This document shows positions 46,372 through 53,714 of a stretch of DNA of 53,714 nt, piece by piece. The translations under genes and the position numbers were made by a program. The stretch's first letter is position 1. Each line of letters opens with the position of its first letter. Source of the DNA: an uncultured Bacteroidota bacterium (GTDB lineage: Bacteria > Bacteroidota > Bacteroidia > Flavobacteriales > Flavobacteriaceae). The notes under the pieces were generated by a model that had not been told where the DNA came from, did not search any database, and saw only the letters and a program-made list of their open reading frames with translations. Location: NCBI GenBank assembly GCA_902512755.1, contig CABXKB010000010.1, positions 1-53,714 on the forward strand, written 5' to 3'.

Positions 46372-47917
46372 AGTTTTGATTGTAAAAAACTCCTTTATTT
46401 TCCTTAATTTCTTGAGCTTGTTTTGTTAATAAATAAGCAATGCTTACCATGTTTCTCAATTCACATAATCCATTTGTTAATTTATTTTTATTATAAAGAC
46501 TTTGAACTGTGACATAAATATTATTGATTTTTTTTTCTGCTAGCTTTAAGCCATTATCTGTTTTAAAAATACCAACATATTTTGTCATGATTTCTTGTAA
46601 TTGTTTTCTTAACACCTTTACATTTTGAATCGTAAAATTTTTTGAATAGTCATCACCATTCCATTCAGGTAATTTATTGTAGAAACTTTTTTGTGGCAAG
46701 GGTTCACTTAGAGATTTAATGCAATCAATTGCGGCTCGATGGGCAAAAACTAGAGCTTCCAAAAGGGAATTAGAAGCAAGTCTATTAGCTCCATGCAATC
46801 CAGTAGCACTACATTCTCCAATAGCATAAAGACCTTTTAAACTAGATTCGCTATGTTCATTTACTATTATTCCACCACAAAAATAATGAGCTGCAGGAAC
46901 AACTGGAATTGGATCTTCTGGCAAAAAGACACCAATTGATTTACATATATTATAAATCGTTGGAAAATGAGATTTCCATTGTTCCTTGGATATCTCTGAA
47001 CAATCAAGCAAAACAAAATCATCCTCTTGTTCCTGTATTTGTTTTTGAATTCCACGTGCCACAATATCTCTTGGGGCCAGTTCCCCTCTTGGATCAATTT
47101 TTAACATAAACCGCTCTTGTAAGCTATTACGAAGTTTTCCTCCTTCTCCTCTTACAGCTTCTGTAATTAAAAAAACATTATGGTCTATCTTGTCTCTTAA
47201 GGCGGTAGGATGAAATTGCACAAAGGGTAAGCCGTCCATTTTTACCTTGGCGCGGTATGCAGCCCCTAAACCATCTCCAGTGGCAACACTTGGATTGGTT
47301 GTGTAAGCATATAAGCTTCCAGCCCCACCTGTAGAAAGTACTGTAATCTTAGCACTAATTTTAATGATTTCTTCTTGTTCTTGAGAAATCACATAAGCGC
47401 CATAGCAACGATTCATATTTGATTTTGAGTGGTGATCAGTAATTAAGTCGACAAGGGTGTGATTTTCTAAAATTGTGATATTGGAAAAACTTTTAACCTT
47501 CGCAGTAAGAACCTCTTGAATTTGTTTTCCTGTTTGGTCTTTGTAGTGAACAATTCTATTTTCTGAGTGCCCTCCTTCAATTCCTAAGTCAAGTTGTTCT
47601 TCCTTTTTGTCAAAAGCAGTACCCCACTGAATCAGCTCATCTAAACGTTTATTTGCTTCCTCGATTACAAACTTAACAACTTTAGTGTCGCAAGCCCCAT
47701 CTCCTGCAATTAAGGTGTCTTCAATATGCTTTTTGGTAGAATCTTTTTTTAGATTTCTAACGACTGCAATCCCCCCTTGTGCATATCTTGTATTTCCTTC
47801 ATTTATGTCTCTTTTAGAAATTAGGGTGAGTGAAAGTTTCGGATTTTCTTCCGCTACTTTAATTGCAAAAGTTAAACCTGAAATACCCGTGCCAATAACA
47901 AGAATATCTTTGTTCAT
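46364..47917 (-). CDS. nadB: L-aspartate oxidase
   Basis: A 517-residue FAD flavoprotein. The dinucleotide-binding GTGISGLTFAIKVAEE is at the N terminus, with NTRYAQGGIAVV, EGGHSENRIVHYKDQTG, GDGLGAAYRAKVKM and VPAAHYFCGGIIVNEH, then GLYAIGECSATGLHGANRLASN near 355-375. It oxidises L-aspartate to iminoaspartate, which NadA uses. It begins two bases after nadA and overlaps nadC, so translation is coupled. Confidence 0.97.
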   Translation of the reverse strand: MNKDILVIGTGISGLTFAIKVAEENPKLSLTLISKRDINEGNTRYAQGGIAVVRNLKKDSTKKHIEDTLIAGDGACDTKVVKFVIEEANKRLDELIQWGTAFDKKEEQLDLGIEGGHSENRIVHYKDQTGKQIQEVLTAKVKSFSNITILENHTLVDLITDHHSKSNMNRCYGAYVISQEQEEIIKISAKITVLSTGGAGSLYAYTTNPSVATGDGLGAAYRAKVKMDGLPFVQFHPTALRDKIDHNVFLITEAVRGEGGKLRNSLQERFMLKIDPRGELAPRDIVARGIQKQIQEQEDDFVLLDCSEISKEQWKSHFPTIYNICKSIGVFLPEDPIPVVPAAHYFCGGIIVNEHSESSLKGLYAIGECSATGLHGANRLASNSLLEALVFAHRAAIDCIKSLSEPLPQKSFYNKLPEWNGDDYSKNFTIQNVKVLRKQLQEIMTKYVGIFKTDNGLKLAEKKINNIYVTVQSLYNKNKLTNGLCELRNMVSIAYLLTKQAQEIKENKGVFYNQNYV

Positions 47918-47919
47918 GA

Positions 47920-48882
47920 TTAACTTAATTCAAACATGCGTTTTATTGGAATTCTCGCAGCATCCATAATTTTTTTATTCATCTTCACTTCAGGAAACTC
48001 TTCTGATAAACAGTGATATAGTTTTTCTAAAGTGTTGAGTTTCATAAAAGCACATTCACTGCATGCACAAGTGTCATCTTGAACGGGTGCTGGGATAAAT
48101 TTTTTTTCGGGACAACATTTTTTCATCTCGTGAATAATCCCTGCTTCAGTTGCAACAATATATTCTTTAGCTTTATCTTTTTTAACAAAATTTAAAAGTC
48201 CAGAGGTACTAGCGATATAATGAGCAATATCTAAAACGGGAGATTCACTTTCTGGATGGGCAATGAATTTAGCATTGGGGTAAGACTTTACAAGAGAGAC
48301 AATTTTTTCAAAAGAAAAGGCTTCATGAACAATACATGATCCTTCCCAAAGTATCATATTACGACCTGTCTCTTTGTTAAGGTAAGATCCTAAGTTTTTG
48401 TCAGGAGCAAAAATAATTTCTTGATCTTTAGGTATGCTTTCAATTATTTTTTTAGCGTTACTCGAGGTACAAACTAAGTCACTGAGCATTTTTATTTCTG
48501 CTGAGCAGTTGATATAAGAAACCACTACTGCTTTTGGGTATTTTGCTTTAAAGGCTGAAAAATCGTCTGGAGGGCAGGAATCAGCTAGTGAACATCCTGC
48601 TTTAAGATCGGGTAGAAGAACTTTTTTGGATGGATTTATTATTTTTGCTGTCTCAGCCATAAAATGAACACCTGCAAAAACAATAATATCATTATCCACT
48701 TTATTTGCTTGTTGTGCCAGATAAAGGCTATCTCCTAGATAGTCTGCTATTTCCTGTATTTCCTTCTTTTGATAATAATGCGCAAGAATCACAGCATTCT
48801 TTTTCTTCTTAAGTTTCTGAATCGCCCTAGCTAATTCGGCCTTGTCTTTTACCTCTTTTCTTTGGATCCCTTTTATATTCAT
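47920..48882 (-). CDS. nadA: Quinolinate synthase
   Basis: A 320-residue NadA. Conserved features are [54 protein letters not shown], and the C-terminal CACSECAFM region after CCPEKKF. Three of the Cys are expected to bind the [4Fe-4S] cluster. It condenses iminoaspartate with dihydroxyacetone phosphate to quinolinate. It begins 19 bases after the truB stop on the same strand and may be transcribed with the upstream ftsX-truB genes. Confidence 0.97.
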   Translation of the reverse strand: MNIKGIQRKEVKDKAELARAIQKLKKKKNAVILAHYYQKKEIQEIADYLGDSLYLAQQANKVDNDIIVFAGVHFMAETAKIINPSKKVLLPDLKAGCSLADSCPPDDFSAFKAKYPKAVVVSYINCSAEIKMLSDLVCTSSNAKKIIESIPKDQEIIFAPDKNLGSYLNKETGRNMILWEGSCIVHEAFSFEKIVSLVKSYPNAKFIAHPESESPVLDIAHYIASTSGLLNFVKKDKAKEYIVATEAGIIHEMKKCCPEKKFIPAPVQDDTCACSECAFMKLNTLEKLYHCLSEEFPEVKMNKKIMDAARIPIKRMFELS

Positions 48883-48901
48883 GCTATAAAATTAGTAAGT
48901 T

Positions 48902-49642
48902 TTACAGTATAGGTTTTGTGCTCATGGTGTTTTTTTTCGAATTCTCATTTACTACACTTTCCATAGTATATGCCTTTTCAATTGATTGTGCCCCATTTTG
49001 TATTCTTCGAAGCGAAGAAAGATGAGCTCCTGAATCAAGTTTTACCCCAAAATCGTGAGCCAAACTTCTAATATATGTACCTTTGCTACATTTGATTAAA
49101 AAATCTACTTCATTAAGTTTTTTGCGTTTTGTTTCAAATTTTGATATAAGCACTTGACGTGGTTGAATCTCAATTTTTTCTCCAGCTCTAGCAAATTCGT
49201 ATAGGCGCTTTCCATTTTTTTTAAGGGCTGAAAACACAGGGGGTAATTGTTTAATTTTACCCGATAAACTTTTGACAGCTTCTTGAATTAAAGTTTCTGT
49301 TATGTGCTCTGTTGGAAAAATTTTATCAATTTTTGTTTCCAAATCGTAAGAAGGAGTGGTGCTTCCCAAGGTAAAAGTTCCAGTATAGGTCTTTTCCTGA
49401 TGCTGAAGTTCATTTATTTCTTTTGTTTTTTTACCTGTACAAACTACTAGTAATCCTGTAGCTAGCGGATCTAAAGTGCCTGCATGTCCTACTTTTAATT
49501 TTTTTAATCCTGTTTTATTCTTTAGATGCCAACGAATTTTATTTACTACCTGAAAAGAAGTCCAACCCAATGGTTTGTCAATTAAAAAGACTTGCCCTTG
49601 CTTTAAAATCTCTGCCTTAAAGCTTTCTTTAAAAAAGTCCAT
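48902..49642 (-). CDS. truB: tRNA pseudouridine(55) synthase
   Basis: A 246-residue TruB. The catalytic Asp is in VGHAGTLDPLATGLLVVCTG (near 58). KPLGWTSFQVVNKIRWHLK, PPVFSALKKNGKRLYEFAR and GTYIRSLAHDFG are family signatures. It makes pseudouridine-55 in the T-loop of tRNAs. The start overlaps the end of uppP by 14 bases. The C terminus is short (about 30 residues after the last conserved region), as in many Bacteroidota TruB proteins. Confidence 0.96.
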   Translation of the reverse strand: MDFFKESFKAEILKQGQVFLIDKPLGWTSFQVVNKIRWHLKNKTGLKKLKVGHAGTLDPLATGLLVVCTGKKTKEINELQHQEKTYTGTFTLGSTTPSYDLETKIDKIFPTEHITETLIQEAVKSLSGKIKQLPPVFSALKKNGKRLYEFARAGEKIEIQPRQVLISKFETKRKKLNEVDFLIKCSKGTYIRSLAHDFGVKLDSGAHLSSLRRIQNGAQSIEKAYTMESVVNENSKKNTMSTKPIL

Positions 49643-50420
49643 AAATCAAGGTTGCTCCTCCGATGAATACACAGTAGTAGCTAAAGTATTTTAGCTGACT
49701 TTTTTTAACGATGGCGATCATCCATCTGCACGCTATAATCCCACTGATAAAGGAAGCTGTAAAGCCTAAGGCCAATGCGATAATATTCGTGTTTTGAAGG
49801 TCTCCTTCCATGTCAAAAAGAGTTTTCACCATGCTTCCGATGATAAGAGGGAGTACCATGATAAATGAAAAACGTGTAGCTTTTTGACGATCAATTCCTA
49901 AAAGTACAGCACTCGCAATTGTTGAACCGCTTCTCGAAATCCCTGGAAGTATAGCAATGGCTTGCACAATTCCTAATACAAGTGAATTGGACAAGGATAC
50001 TTCTTTTTGAGTATCTCTAGCTCTATCTGCAAGAAAAAGAATTAAAGCGGTTAATAACAGCATGGCCCCCACAAGAACCAAATTTCTTAAAAACAAAGCT
50101 TCGATTTGATCTTGTAAAAACAAGCCTACAAGAGATGCAGGAATCATTGAAATAATGATTTTTATAGAAAATTGAGTCTGCTCATTGATTTTAAATTCTA
50201 AAAGTCCCTTTAGTATTTCTTGAATTTCTTTTTTAAAAACAACCATGGTACTTAAGGCTGTTCCAAAATGGAGTACTAGTGTCAGGAACAAGCTTTCTTG
50301 ACCTATGGCTTCACTGCCAAATATGGCCTTTCCAATTTCCAAATGACCGCTAGAGGATATCGGTAAAAACTCAGTCAGCCCCTGAATAATTCCAAGTACA
50401 ACAGCTTCAATAAATTTCAT
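49629..50420 (-). CDS. uppP: Undecaprenyl-diphosphate phosphatase
   Basis: A 263-residue multi-pass membrane enzyme of the BacA/UppP family. Motifs are GLTEFLPISSSGHLEIGK near 15-32 and LPGISRSGSTIASAVLLGI near 165. It dephosphorylates undecaprenyl diphosphate to recycle the lipid carrier for peptidoglycan and other envelope polymers, and confers bacitracin tolerance in other bacteria. It overlaps the DUF3098 gene by four bases (ATGA) and truB by 14 bases. Confidence 0.97.
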   Translation of the reverse strand: MKFIEAVVLGIIQGLTEFLPISSSGHLEIGKAIFGSEAIGQESLFLTLVLHFGTALSTMVVFKKEIQEILKGLLEFKINEQTQFSIKIIISMIPASLVGLFLQDQIEALFLRNLVLVGAMLLLTALILFLADRARDTQKEVSLSNSLVLGIVQAIAILPGISRSGSTIASAVLLGIDRQKATRFSFIMVLPLIIGSMVKTLFDMEGDLQNTNIIALALGFTASFISGIIACRWMIAIVKKSQLKYFSYYCVFIGGATLIYGLF

Positions 50421-50662
50421 TTAGCACTATTTTTTTTGGTCAAAATAGAATAAATAGCTACACCAAAGCCTATGAGAATTAAAGTAGGAGATATTCGAAT
50501 TCTTCTGAAATTAAAAATTTCTTCATTAAAATAATTAGGATCTTGACTTCCACCTCCAGCCATTAAAATAAAACCTGAAGAAATAATCAGAAATGAGATA
50601 AATAGTATTCGATAGTTGCGTTTTCCAAACAAGAATTTTTTAGGAGATGAAGCTTTTTTCAT
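50417..50662 (-). CDS. DUF3098 family small membrane protein
   Basis: An 81-residue protein with two hydrophobic segments (ILFISFLIISSGFILMAG and LILIGFGVAIYSIL) and the conserved loop GGGSQDPNYFNEEIFNFRR, which identifies DUF3098. Its role is unknown. In Bacteroidota it nearly always lies between ftsX and uppP, as here (nine bases after ftsX, four-base overlap with uppP), suggesting a link to cell-envelope synthesis. Confidence 0.95.
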   Translation of the reverse strand: MKKASSPKKFLFGKRNYRILFISFLIISSGFILMAGGGSQDPNYFNEEIFNFRRIRISPTLILIGFGVAIYSILTKKNSAK

Positions 50663-50671
50663 ATAGTCGAA

Positions 50672-51556
50672 TTAATAGATGGCATCTGTTTTTAGGTTTA
50701 AATATCGCTGAGTAGCAAAAAATGTACTTAAGCTAGTCATGCCGACACCTAGAATCAAAACACCTACAAAAATAATACTCAATTCATTTGTCTGCTGCAT
50801 CATTTCTAGTTCAGGGAAGCGTTTATCTATTTCCCAAAGTAAAAAGCTAAGTGCTATTAAAGCTAGTATAGAACTGAAAATGCCTAAACGTAAATGAATC
50901 CATATAAATGGTCTTCGTATAAAGGATTTTGTGGCACCTACTAACTGCATGGTTTTAATAATAAATCGTTTGGAATATATAGACAAACGGATAGAACTAT
51001 TGATTAATATTATTGCAATTAAAATAAATAAGGCAGTAGTTATTAAAAGAATAAACGAAATTCTTTGAATGTTTTCATCCAAAAGTGTTACTAAAGGTTG
51101 GTCATAAACAACTTCATCGACAAAATCTGAAATTTCAATTTCTGTTTTGGTTTGATTTAAACTCAAGGTGTTAACATAAGCTGAATTAAAATAAATATCT
51201 AAGGAATTGAGAAGGGGATTATATCCTAAAAATTCAACAAAATCTTCACCGATATCTCTTGCATATTGTTCTGCAGCTTCTTCTTTTGAAGTATACTGAA
51301 CTTTTTTGGCGGCAGGATTGAGTTGAATTTTCTTTTGCATTTGAATTATTTCAATATCCTTAGCATTGTCTTTTAAATAAACCGTCATTACAATTTGCTC
51401 CTTAAAATGTGAAGCTAAATTCTTGGTATTAAGTAAAAATAATCCCATAATTCCTAATAAAAATAAAACCAAAGTGATGCTAATTACAACCGATAAATAA
51501 CTAGTTAGCACTCTCCTTTTTTGATAATTGTCATGAAAATTTTTAGCCACAATCAA
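50672..51556 (-). CDS. ftsX: Cell division protein FtsX
   Basis: A 294-residue FtsX permease. One N-terminal membrane segment (VVISITLVLFLLGIMGLFLL) precedes a periplasmic domain (about 55-155; EQIVMTVYLKDNAKDIEI), followed by three further membrane segments in the C-terminal FtsX domain (ILLITTALFILIAIILIN onwards; RFIIKTMQLVGATKSFIRRPF). With FtsE it controls peptidoglycan hydrolases at the septum. ftsE is not adjacent, which is usual in Bacteroidota. It is the first gene of a tight series with DUF3098, uppP, truB and nadABC and diverges from leuS. Confidence 0.95.
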   Translation of the reverse strand: MIVAKNFHDNYQKRRVLTSYLSVVISITLVLFLLGIMGLFLLNTKNLASHFKEQIVMTVYLKDNAKDIEIIQMQKKIQLNPAAKKVQYTSKEEAAEQYARDIGEDFVEFLGYNPLLNSLDIYFNSAYVNTLSLNQTKTEIEISDFVDEVVYDQPLVTLLDENIQRISFILLITTALFILIAIILINSSIRLSIYSKRFIIKTMQLVGATKSFIRRPFIWIHLRLGIFSSILALIALSFLLWEIDKRFPELEMMQQTNELSIIFVGVLILGVGMTSLSTFFATQRYLNLKTDAIY

Positions 51557-51620
51557 TCTTTTTTGTAAAAATAGAAAAGAAATATAAGATTAGGATAGAG
51601 ATAAAATATTCTTTTACCTT

Positions 51621-51650
51621 TTTGACATTCGAGCAATAAGCGTATTTTTG
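51621..51650 (+). promoter_or_regulatory. Bacteroidota-type promoter of leuS
   Basis: TTTG (51621-51624), 18 bases, TATTTTTG (51643-51650) match the consensus exactly. Transcription would start about 51657, downstream of the in-frame GTG at 51650, which therefore cannot be the start; the GTG at 51680 remains. Confidence 0.7.
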
Positions 51651-51679
51651 TGCCTTTCATAATCATTAATAAGAAAATA

Positions 51680-53714
51680 GTGGAGTACGACTTTAAAAAG
51701 ATTGAGAAAAAATGGCAAGCATACTGGGCCAAAAACCAAACCTTTAAAGTAGACAATGATTCTGATAAGCCCAAATATTATATTTTGGACATGTTCCCTT
51801 ATCCTTCTGGAGCTGGTCTTCATGTTGGACATCCCCTTGGTTATATAGCTAGTGATATTATCGCTCGTTATAAGCGGCATAAAGGATTTAATGTCCTTCA
51901 TCCACAGGGATATGATTCTTTTGGTTTACCTGCAGAACAATACGCTATTCAAACGGGTCAACATCCAGCTAAAACCACTCAAGAAAATATTTCTAGATAT
52001 CGTGATCAATTAGATCAGATGGGATTTTCTTTTGATTGGAGTAGAGAGGTAAGGACTTCAGACCCTAATTTTTATAAATGGACACAGTGGATTTTCTTAC
52101 TCCTCTTCGATCATTATTATTGTAAAAAGAAAAACAGGGCACTCCCGTTGACAGATTTAGTAAGTTGCTTTGAAAAGGAGGGTAATTATAACGTTAATGT
52201 AGTTCATACATCAGGAGTTGAACTTTTTTCAGCTGATCAATGGTTAATGTTTAGCCAAGCTGAAAAGGAAGAAATCCTTTTAAATTATCGACTTACTTAC
52301 CTGTCAGATACTGAAGTCAACTGGTGTGCTGATTTAGGAACAGTTTTAGCTAACGATGAAATCGTTAATGGGGTATCAGAGCGCGGAGGCTATCCTGTTA
52401 CTAAAAAGAAAATGAAACAGTGGAGTATGCGAATTGGCGCTTATGCAGAGCGCTTACTCTCTGATTTAGATCAAATTGACTGGCCAGATTCATTAAAAGA
52501 AATGCAGCGAAATTGGATTGGAAAGTCTGTTGGGGCAAAAGTTTTATTTCAGATTGAAGGATATGACCAAAAGATTGAAGTCTTTACTACCCGTCCAGAC
52601 ACCTTATTTGGAGTCACTTTTATGACTTTAGCGCCTGAGTTGGAGTTAGTCAAAAATATTACTCATCCAGATCAAAAAAATATAGTAAATAATTATATTA
52701 AGCAAACACAACAGCGAACTCAACGTGAGCGCATGTCGGAAGTAAAGAATATCACAGGGGTGTTTACTGGGAGTCATGTACTGCACCCTTTTACTGGAGA
52801 AAGCATTCCAATTTGGATAGGAGATTACGTTTTAGCAGATTATGGTACAGGAGCTGTAATGGCAGTGCCATGTGGCGATCAAAGAGATTACGAATTTGCA
52901 AAAAAATTCAATATACCTATTAAAAACATTTTTAAAGGTGTTTCAATAGATGAAGGAGCTTATGTTGACAAGGAAAACACAATTATTGATGATTCAGGCT
53001 TTTTAACGAATCTTACTTATGAAGAAGCTATTCCTAAAGTCATTCAGGCATTAGAAGATAAGGGGTGCGGCGAGGGAACTATAAACTATCGTTTACGGGA
53101 TGCTATTTTTAGCAGACAACGTTATTGGGGAGAGCCAATTCCAATTTATTACAAAGATAATATGCCCCAAGCCCTGTCTATAGAGGATTTGCCTTTAAGG
53201 CTTCCTGAGGTAGAGAACTATTTACCTACTCGTGAAGGATCTCCACCGCTAGGAAATGCTCAAAAATGGGCTTGGGATACTCAATCAAGGATTGTTGTAG
53301 AAAATGAAAAAATTGACAATAAAACAGTATTTCCTTTAGAATTAAATACTATGCCCGGTTGGGCAGGGAGTTCATGGTACTTTTATCGGTATATGGATTC
53401 TCAAAATTCTAAGGCCTTTATTGGAAAAGAGGCTCTGAATTATTGGCGGGATATAGATTTGTATTTAGGTGGGAGTGAACATGCTACCGGTCACTTACTA
53501 TATTCTCGTTTTTGGCAAAAATTCCTTTTTGATCTTAAATTTTTACCTGTAAAAGAATATGCAAAAAAATTAATTAATCAAGGGATGATTTTAGGAACCT
53601 CTGCTTTCATTTACAGAAAGCCAGGATCACAGAACTATATTTCAAAAGATTTATTAGATTCTGTTGAAGGATTAGAACCTATAAGGATTGATGTAAACTT
53701 GGTAAATGCATCGG
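51680..53714 (+). CDS. leuS: Leucine--tRNA ligase, 3' partial
   Basis: The frame is open from a GTG at 51680 to the right edge (678 codons), so the C-terminal part, including the KMSKS loop and anticodon domain, lies outside. The N terminus reads (M)EYDFKKIEKKWQAYWAKN. The HIGH-like motif is AGLHVGHPLGY, followed by LHPQGYDSFGLPAEQYAI, WCADLGTVLANDE and the editing (CP1) domain with TTRPDTLFGVTFM and YGTGAVMAVPCGDQRDYEFA. RYWGEPIPIYY and GSSWYFYRYMD complete the catalytic core. An inserted segment after WTQWIFLLLF, before NWCADLGT, is usual in flavobacteria. GTG is chosen because the promoter at 51621-51650 sits directly upstream. It is divergent from ftsX. Confidence 0.95.
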   Translation, partial: MEYDFKKIEKKWQAYWAKNQTFKVDNDSDKPKYYILDMFPYPSGAGLHVGHPLGYIASDIIARYKRHKGFNVLHPQGYDSFGLPAEQYAIQTGQHPAKTTQENISRYRDQLDQMGFSFDWSREVRTSDPNFYKWTQWIFLLLFDHYYCKKKNRALPLTDLVSCFEKEGNYNVNVVHTSGVELFSADQWLMFSQAEKEEILLNYRLTYLSDTEVNWCADLGTVLANDEIVNGVSERGGYPVTKKKMKQWSMRIGAYAERLLSDLDQIDWPDSLKEMQRNWIGKSVGAKVLFQIEGYDQKIEVFTTRPDTLFGVTFMTLAPELELVKNITHPDQKNIVNNYIKQTQQRTQRERMSEVKNITGVFTGSHVLHPFTGESIPIWIGDYVLADYGTGAVMAVPCGDQRDYEFAKKFNIPIKNIFKGVSIDEGAYVDKENTIIDDSGFLTNLTYEEAIPKVIQALEDKGCGEGTINYRLRDAIFSRQRYWGEPIPIYYKDNMPQALSIEDLPLRLPEVENYLPTREGSPPLGNAQKWAWDTQSRIVVENEKIDNKTVFPLELNTMPGWAGSSWYFYRYMDSQNSKAFIGKEALNYWRDIDLYLGGSEHATGHLLYSRFWQKFLFDLKFLPVKEYAKKLINQGMILGTSAFIYRKPGSQNYISKDLLDSVEGLEPIRIDVNLVNAS

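Noticed and set aside
51680-53714. Possible frameshift or broken leuS because of the long insertion after WTQWIFLLLF
   Set aside because: The frame stays open to the window edge and the inserted segment matches the pattern usual in flavobacterial LeuRS.

Overview
The window is AT-rich and looks like a chromosomal segment of a marine member of the Flavobacteriia (Bacteroidota). The evidence is two proteins with the gliding/type IX secretion C-terminal sorting domain (CHU_C), a PorP/SprF protein, DUF2911 and DUF3098 proteins, an ExbB-X-ExbD-ExbD cluster, an A-rich rather than Shine-Dalgarno context at starts, and several promoters of the Bacteroidota form TTTG-N18..23-TAnnTTTG. Most of the window is housekeeping DNA. 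The accessory parts are 1-11.7 kb and 23.6-35 kb.

Layout. 1-2328: 3' part of a secreted HYR/thrombospondin-3 repeat protein with a CHU_C tail. 2325-4620 (minus): a CotH-family lipoprotein and a secreted sugar isomerase/epimerase-like TIM barrel. 4737-11651 (plus): a saccharide-utilisation run (endonuclease/exonuclease/phosphatase-fold protein, DUF2911 protein, two GH29 alpha-L-fucosidases, an HGSNAT/DUF5009-type membrane acyltransferase, an S1 sulfatase), closed by a perfect 36-bp palindrome. It suggests removal of sulfated, fucose-containing ends from algal or host glycans. No SusC/SusD pair is in the window. 11705-16271: an SCP2 protein diverging from a beta-oxidation operon (fused hydroxyacyl-CoA dehydrogenase/enoyl-CoA hydratase, thiolase, TetR regulator). 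16276-17972 (minus): umuC followed by umuD. 18157-22176: sucA-sucB. Then a retropepsin-like protease, TatD and tRNA-Ser(GGA).

23671-34980 (minus): two genes of unknown function (an EF-hand/coiled-coil protein and a lipoprotein), then a 9.4-kb tightly coupled operon encoding a 2101-residue CHU_C adhesin, its PorP/SprF partner and a PorE-like OmpA protein. A very good promoter lies upstream in a roughly 600-bp gap, which also holds a divergent promoter for the ExbB/ExbD cluster (35579-37930). A terminator, an outer-membrane beta-barrel protein and then rpoN, asnS, an MMPL/RND permease, frr and pyrH follow.

45505-51556 (minus): ftsX, DUF3098, uppP, truB, nadA, nadB, nadC in one close-packed series, so cell-division, undecaprenyl phosphate recycling, tRNA modification and NAD synthesis genes may share a transcript. 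leuS diverges from ftsX at 51680 and runs off the right edge.

I do not see a convincing wholly new system. The least explained parts are the EF-hand/lipoprotein pair, the PorE-like protein with an extra Ig-like module, the leader of the exbB cluster, the membrane acyltransferase inside the fucosidase/sulfatase run, and several perfect palindromes near gene ends and starts. All homology calls are made by reading the translated sequences; no database search was run.
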